In this document: positions 59,973 to 64,000 of the stretch, in pieces
Layout of the letters: each line of letters opens with the position of its first letter
Position numbering within the stretch: position 1 is the first letter of the stretch
Assembly (NCBI GenBank): GCA_050012775.1
Contig: JBEKGN010000021.1
Coordinates: 1-64,000, forward strand
Reading direction: 5' to 3'
DNA length: 64,000 bases
DNA from: Roseiarcus sp050012775
GTDB lineage: Bacteria; Pseudomonadota; Alphaproteobacteria; Rhizobiales; Beijerinckiaceae
Position numbers and translations under genes: made by a program
Notes under the pieces: model-generated
Databases searched by the model: none
Told to the model about the DNA's origin: nothing
Seen by the model: the letters and a program-made list of their open reading frames with translations, nothing else

Positions 59973-61258
59973 GCCTTCCGCTGACGCTCAGCGCCTATCG
60001 GCTCGCCACGCGCCTGGCGACGCCGCTGAGCGGTCCGCTGCTGTCGTTGCGGCTCAACAGGGCCAAGGAAGATCCGTTGCGCGTCGACGAGCGGCGCGGC
60101 TTCGCCAGCCTCGCGCGCCCGGAAGGGTCGCTCGTTTGGCTGCACGGCGCCAGCGTCGGCGAGGCGCTTTCTCTCTTGCCGCTCGTCGACCGGCTGACCC
60201 AAAGCGGGCGCGGCGCGCTGATGACGACCGGGACGGTCACGTCCGCGCGGCTGCTGGCGCAGCGCTTGCCGGCGGGGGCGCTGCATCAGTTCGCGCCGCT
60301 CGACGCGCCCGGCTTCATGCGCCGGTTTTTCGCGCATTGGCGTCCCGATCTGGCGCTGATTGCCGAATCCGAGTTGTGGCCGAACATGATTCTGGAAGCG
60401 CGCCGCGCCGGCGCCCCGCTGGTCATGGTCAATGCGCGCATGAGCGAACGATCCTTCGCGCGCTGGCGCCGCGCGCCCGACTTCATCGCCGCCCTGCTCG
60501 CCGAGATCGACCTCTGCCTCGCGCAGAGCGAAGCCGACGCCGAGCGGCTCGCCGCGCTCGGCGCCCGTGCGGTGCGCGTCGCCGGCAATCTGAAATTCGA
60601 CGCGCCGGCGCCGCCCGCCGACCGGCGGGAGCTCGCGGCGCTGGCGGGGCTGACTTCCGGCCGCCAGATCTGGATCGCCGCTTCGACCCATGACGGCGAA
60701 GAGCGGATCGCGGCCGAGGCGCACAAGCGCGTCGCGCAGACCTTTCCCGACGCGCTGACCCTGATCGCGCCGCGCCATCCCGCGCGCGGAGAGGCGATCC
60801 TCGCGCAATTGCAGGCGCTCGGACTCAATTGCGCGCTGCGCTCGCGCGGCGAGCGGCCGGAGCGCGAAACCGCGATCTACATCTGCGACACCATCGGCGA
60901 ACTCGGCCTGTTCTACCGGCTCGCCGGCGTGGTGATGGTCGGCAAGTCGTTCGTCGGCGAGGGCGGGCAAAATCCGATCGAGCCCGCCAAGCTGGCCAGC
61001 GCCATTCTGCACGGCCCCCATGTCGCCAATTTCGGCGACGTTTATGCGCTGCTCGACGAGGCGGGCGGGGCGGCTCTGGCGCGCGACGCCGAAGAACTCG
61101 CGGCGATGCTCGCCGCGCTGTTCGCCGATCCGGCGCGTCTCAGGGCGATGGCGCGGGCCGCCGCCAGGGCGGTGGAGACGCAAGGCGGCGCCGCCGACCG
61201 CGTGATGCAGGCGCTCGGGCCGTTTCTGCCGGCGGCGAACCCGCCGGCGCCGGCGTGA
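59969..61258 (+). CDS. waaA: 3-deoxy-D-manno-octulosonic acid transferase
   Basis: 429 residues; transfers Kdo from CMP-Kdo to lipid IVA. Contains LVWLHGASVGEALSLLPLVD, TTGTVTSARLLAQRLP, LIAESELWPNMILEA, WIAASTHDGEE and GKSFVGEGGQNPIEPAKLASAILHGPHVANF, all KdtA/WaaA hallmarks (family GT30). Starts within the DUF374 stop; its own stop overlaps the GTG of lpxK. Confidence 0.97.
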   Translation: MSLPLTLSAYRLATRLATPLSGPLLSLRLNRAKEDPLRVDERRGFASLARPEGSLVWLHGASVGEALSLLPLVDRLTQSGRGALMTTGTVTSARLLAQRLPAGALHQFAPLDAPGFMRRFFAHWRPDLALIAESELWPNMILEARRAGAPLVMVNARMSERSFARWRRAPDFIAALLAEIDLCLAQSEADAERLAALGARAVRVAGNLKFDAPAPPADRRELAALAGLTSGRQIWIAASTHDGEERIAAEAHKRVAQTFPDALTLIAPRHPARGEAILAQLQALGLNCALRSRGERPERETAIYICDTIGELGLFYRLAGVVMVGKSFVGEGGQNPIEPAKLASAILHGPHVANFGDVYALLDEAGGAALARDAEELAAMLAALFADPARLRAMARAAARAVETQGGAADRVMQALGPFLPAANPPAPA

Positions 61259-62253
61259 TCGCCCCCGGCTTTTGGGCGCGCGAGCGCCCGGGCCTCGCGG
61301 CGCGCGCGCTTCAGCCCCTTGGCGCGCTCTACGGCCTGGCGACGGCGCGGCGCATGGCGCGGCCCGGCGCCCGCGTCGATGCCGCCGTCGTCTGCGTCGG
61401 CAATTTCGTCCTCGGGGGCGCCGGCAAGACGCCGACCGCGATCGCCGTGGCGCGCATGCTGCAAAGCGCGGGCGAGCGCGTCGCGTTTCTCTCGCGGGGC
61501 TATGGCGGGGCCGCGCGGGCGGAACCGACGCAGGTCGACGCCGCGATCCACGGCGCGCGCGCCGTCGGCGACGAACCGCTGCTGCTGGCGCGCGTGGCGC
61601 CGTGCTTCGTCGGGGCGGACCGCGTCGCGGCGGCGCGCCAGGCGATCGCGCAAGGGGCGAGCGCGCTGGTGCTCGACGACGGCCTGCAGAACCCGTCGCT
61701 CGCCAAGGATTTCACTTTCGCCGTCATCGACGGCGAGGCGCGCTTCGGCAACGGCCTGTGCTTCCCCGCCGGGCCGTTGCGCGCGCCGCCGGAGCGGCAA
61801 CTGCCGTTCGTGTCGGCCGCGGTCGTCGTCGGCGGCGCGGCCGACGCCGTCGCGGCGCTCAGCGCGCTCGCGCCGGGAAAACCGATCTTTCGCGCGAGGC
61901 TGGAGCCCGACGCGCTCGTCGGCGCCGAACTCGTCGGCCGCGCGGTGTTCGCCTTCGCCGGCATCGCGCGGCCGGAGAAATTCTTCGCCACGCTGGAAGC
62001 GCTCGGCGCGCGGGTGGCGGTCCAACGCCGTTTCGCCGACCACCACGCTTACGACGCGCGCGAAATCGAAGCGCTGATCGCCGAGGCGGCCGCGCGCGGC
62101 CTGACGCCGGTGACGACGGAGAAGGACCACGTGCGCCTCGCGCCCGTCCAGCGGCGCGCGATCCTCGCCGTGCCTGTGACCCTGCGCTTCGAGACGCCGA
62201 AAGAAGTCGCGGCGCTGCTGCGCGAAGCGCTGGCGGCGCGGCGGGCGTGCTAA
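61255..62253 (+). CDS. lpxK: Tetraacyldisaccharide 4'-kinase
   Basis: 332 residues; phosphorylates the lipid A precursor at 4'. P-loop region VGNFVLGGAGKTPTAIAVARML, LSRGYGG, VGDEPLLLAR, LVLDDGLQNPSLAKDF and FAGIARPEKFFATLEALGA are characteristic. GTG start overlapping the waaA stop. Completes the lipid A/Kdo block. Confidence 0.97.
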   Translation: MIAPGFWARERPGLAARALQPLGALYGLATARRMARPGARVDAAVVCVGNFVLGGAGKTPTAIAVARMLQSAGERVAFLSRGYGGAARAEPTQVDAAIHGARAVGDEPLLLARVAPCFVGADRVAAARQAIAQGASALVLDDGLQNPSLAKDFTFAVIDGEARFGNGLCFPAGPLRAPPERQLPFVSAAVVVGGAADAVAALSALAPGKPIFRARLEPDALVGAELVGRAVFAFAGIARPEKFFATLEALGARVAVQRRFADHHAYDAREIEALIAEAAARGLTPVTTEKDHVRLAPVQRRAILAVPVTLRFETPKEVAALLREALAARRAC

Positions 62254-62266
62254 CGCCAGCGACGGA

Positions 62267-62764
62267 TCACGAAACGCTCATCCGTGTCCCGCCCTGGGGA
62301 ATTTCAACGGCTTGGGCGCCAATTTCGGTCCCGGTTTCGGCCGCGCGCGGCGCCGCCAGGGCAAGCGGCGGGGCGGCAAGCGCGAGCGGCGGCGCGGGCG
62401 CGGCCCAAGTCAGCCCGTGATACTTGTCGAGCTGCGCGATGACCTTCAGCAACGGCTCGACCGCTTTCAGATCGCCGTTCTCGAGATTGAGGTCGACGAC
62501 GCGCAACGCCTTGGTCAGTCGCATCACCTGCAAATGAACAAACTGCGCGCCGGAGTGGAGCCGCCGCGTTTCGACCGCCTTCTCCGTCGCGCGCCGCACG
62601 GTCTTCACGCTGAGTTTCAGTTTGTCGGCGATCGTCTCGTAGGCATAGCCGGAGACGACGAGAGCGAGAATGTCGTTGCGCAGGCGCGCGCGCTCCTCCC
62701 GCCGCTCTCTCGCCGCCTTGCGCATCCGCGCCCGCGCCGACTGGTCCGCTCCGCCGCCGTCCAT
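62267..62764 (-). CDS. Helix-turn-helix protein of unknown function
   Basis: 165 residues. Basic N-terminus (ARMRKAARERREERARLRNDILALVVSG), then a helix-turn-helix YETIADKLKLSVKTVRRATEKA, a helical middle (LTKALRVVDLNLENGDLKAVEPLLKVIAQLDKYHGL) and an Ala/Pro-rich tail. The layout recalls small terminase subunits or sigma-like regulators, but no phage genes are nearby. AGGAGG lies seven bases before ATG 62764. Confidence 0.7.
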   Translation of the reverse strand: MDGGGADQSARARMRKAARERREERARLRNDILALVVSGYAYETIADKLKLSVKTVRRATEKAVETRRLHSGAQFVHLQVMRLTKALRVVDLNLENGDLKAVEPLLKVIAQLDKYHGLTWAAPAPPLALAAPPLALAAPRAAETGTEIGAQAVEIPQGGTRMSVS

Positions 62765-62910
62765 CGCAATCCTCCTCTCCCGCGCGAGCCCTAGCGGCGG
62801 GATCAAGAACAGGATAGCGCGATTTCTGAATATTAGAAAGTCATTGTCGGCGCGAGAGGAAAACAGATGGGTTATCAGAATGTTGGCGGCAGCCTCGATA
62901 AGCCGCGCTT

Positions 62911-63384
62911 TCAGCGCGCGAACGCCGCTGCGGTCCCGCCGGTCAGGCGCAGCAGATCGGCCGGCGTCAGGCGAAACACCGCGTTGGGCGTTCCCGCCGC
63001 CGCCCAGATCGTCTCGAAGGCGGCAAGAGACTCGTCGACGAGCGTCAGCAGCGGTTCGGCGTGGCCGAGCGGCGGCATGCCGCCGATCGCAAAGCCGGTC
63101 TTTTCGCGCACGAAATCGGCGTCGGCGCGGATGATTTTTTCACCAATGAGTTCGCCGACCTTGCGCTCGTCGACGCGGTTGATTCCGGAGGCGATCACCA
63201 GCACCGCGCGCCCGGAAGGCTCGGCGCGAAAGATCAGCGATTTGGCGATCTCAGCTACTCGGCAGCCGATCGCCGCCGCCGCGTCCGCCGCCGTGCGGGT
63301 GCTGGCGTCGAATTCCAGCACTTGGTAATCGGCGCCGAGCGCGGCCTGGACCTTCAGAGCGCTGGCGGCGGTCGCGGGTTTCAC
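62911..63384 (-). CDS. YbaK/EbsC-type aminoacyl-tRNA deacylase
   Basis: 157 residues of the YbaK/ProX editing fold. IAKSLIFRAEPSGRAVLVIASGINRVDERKVGEL contains the conserved Lys, and FAIGGMPPLGHAEPLLTLVDESL the GxxPxGH motif. Such proteins hydrolyse mischarged tRNA (for example Cys- or Ala-tRNA(Pro)). Single gene. Confidence 0.92.
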   Translation of the reverse strand: MKPATAASALKVQAALGADYQVLEFDASTRTAADAAAAIGCRVAEIAKSLIFRAEPSGRAVLVIASGINRVDERKVGELIGEKIIRADADFVREKTGFAIGGMPPLGHAEPLLTLVDESLAAFETIWAAAGTPNAVFRLTPADLLRLTGGTAAAFAR

Positions 63385-63570
63385 GGCTCGGCGTGCTCCG
63401 GCGCGGCAAAGAAGACGCTCATGCGCGGCAAGGTAGGAGAAATCTTGGATTCGGGGAAGCGCCGCTTCGCCAAATCCAAGATTTGCTCATCCTCGCCGCG
63501 CTTCGGACTTGACGCGCGCCGCGCTTTGGCCAGTCTCAGGCTTGCCGACGCGTTCGCCTGGAGAGATTCG

Positions 63571-63912
63571 ATGAAGCCCTTCCCATTGATCGTTTTCGCC
63601 GCGCTCGCTCTCGCGGCTTGCAATTCCTCGGCGCCCGCGCCGCAGGCGGCCGCGCCGGCGCCTGCTTCGATCGAAGTGACGCCGCAGAACTTCCAGATGC
63701 CGCTGGGCGAAGGCTGCGTCGGCGACATCGCGCGCTATCGCGCCATCCAGGACAACGACCTCGCGATGGGCCATGTCGCGCAATCCGTCTACAATCAGAT
63801 CAAGAAGGAAATCGCCGAAGCCGAGGCGCAGTGTTCGGAAGGCCACGAGGCCCAGGCGCGCGCAACGATCCTCGCCTCGCGCAAGCGCCACGGCTATCCC
63901 AGCGATCTCTGA
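63571..63912 (+). CDS. Small lipoprotein
   Basis: 113 residues. Lipobox LALAAC with Cys19 (about) after a short hydrophobic segment; mature part begins with an Ala/Pro-rich linker, then VTPQNFQMPLGEGCVGDIARYRAIQDNDLAMGHVAQSVYNQI and a helical charged tail. Family not recognised. GGAGAGA precedes the ATG. Its 3' end overlaps the partial minus-strand gene by 19 bases. Confidence 0.75.
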   Translation: MKPFPLIVFAALALAACNSSAPAPQAAAPAPASIEVTPQNFQMPLGEGCVGDIARYRAIQDNDLAMGHVAQSVYNQIKKEIAEAEAQCSEGHEAQARATILASRKRHGYPSDL

Positions 63913-64000
63913 GCGAAGGCGTATTCGAGAAAATCGACGACGAAGCGCGGCGTGCGCTTTTCGTCGATATCCTCGGGGCCGCGCACGATGTGCACGCGCG
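63894..64000 (-). CDS. C-terminal end of an unidentified protein (partial)
   Basis: The minus-strand frame that ends in TAG at 63894-63896 gives about 34 residues (VHIVRGPEDIDEKRTPRF, then VVDFLEYAFAQRSLG) with natural composition. It enters from the right edge. Family not recognised. It overlaps the 3' end of the lipoprotein gene tail to tail. Confidence 0.5.
   Translation of the reverse strand, partial: RVHIVRGPEDIDEKRTPRFVVDFLEYAFAQRSLG

Overview
The window is GC-rich (roughly two thirds G+C by eye), densely coded and clearly alphaproteobacterial. The gene order yajC-secD-secF-Mth938-like-squalene/phytoene-synthase-like, the cysQ-DUF4170-DUF374-waaA-lpxK block, a DUF1127 mini-protein, a perfect CtrA box and many 4-nt stop/start overlaps all point to Hyphomicrobiales (Rhizobiales). 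Formate-tetrahydrofolate ligase, a two-subunit methylmalonyl-CoA mutase and a cobalamin-independent-type methyltransferase would fit a methylotroph or methanotroph (Methylocystaceae/Beijerinckiaceae-like), but the genus is an inference. No rRNA, tRNA, CRISPR array, intact insertion sequence or prophage was seen.

Layout. 1-6.7 kb: tail of an unknown gene, an ABC-F ATPase, then the Sec accessory operon (yajC, secD, secF) with two overlapping downstream genes. 6.7-12.3 kb: signalling block with a PAS-PAS-GGDEF-EAL protein, a soluble globin-coupled chemoreceptor, a long intergenic region with a CtrA box, and an AraC regulator. 12.3-27.5 kb: trmFO, a DUF1127 gene followed by three stacked hairpins, a DUF2267-like protein, mutA-mutB, a PEBP protein, an aldo/keto reductase plus FucU-like mutarotase pair, fhs with a MetE-like protein, a tandem universal stress protein, a Mop protein and an inositol-monophosphatase-like enzyme.

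27.6-34.7 kb is the most interesting unit: a six-gene operon hyfB-C-E-F-G-I resembling the membrane arm and hydrogenase module of group 4 [NiFe] hydrogenases and complex I. In its large subunit all four NiFe cysteine ligands are replaced (RVSGDS and DPSWFQ instead of CxxC and DPCxxC), while the small subunit keeps its four cluster cysteines. No hyfA/hyfH ferredoxin-like subunit or hyp maturation gene is present in the window. It is therefore predicted to be an energy-converting hydrogenase-related (Ehr-type) redox-driven ion pump, not a hydrogenase. A relB-yafQ toxin-antitoxin pair with a palindromic operator follows directly.

35.5-44.8 kb: SDR, CBS and patatin genes, hisI and folE, an IscU-like scaffold overlapping yidD, then a five-gene cell-surface O-acylation module (three SGNH-fold proteins, an MBOAT acyltransferase and a small membrane protein). 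44.8-52.3 kb looks accessory: a gmc-aldh-tetR operon, mazEF with a 20-bp palindromic operator and a displaced half-copy, two copies of an intergenic repeat, a secreted unknown and a GNAT/FemAB-like protein. 52.8-64 kb returns to core genes: thrS-kdsA, an acyltransferase, queF, a membrane protein, the cysQ-to-lpxK lipid A/Kdo block, an HTH protein, a YbaK-type deacylase and a small lipoprotein. Kdo synthesis (kdsA), Kdo transfer (waaA) and lipid A 4'-phosphorylation (lpxK) sit within 8 kb of each other.
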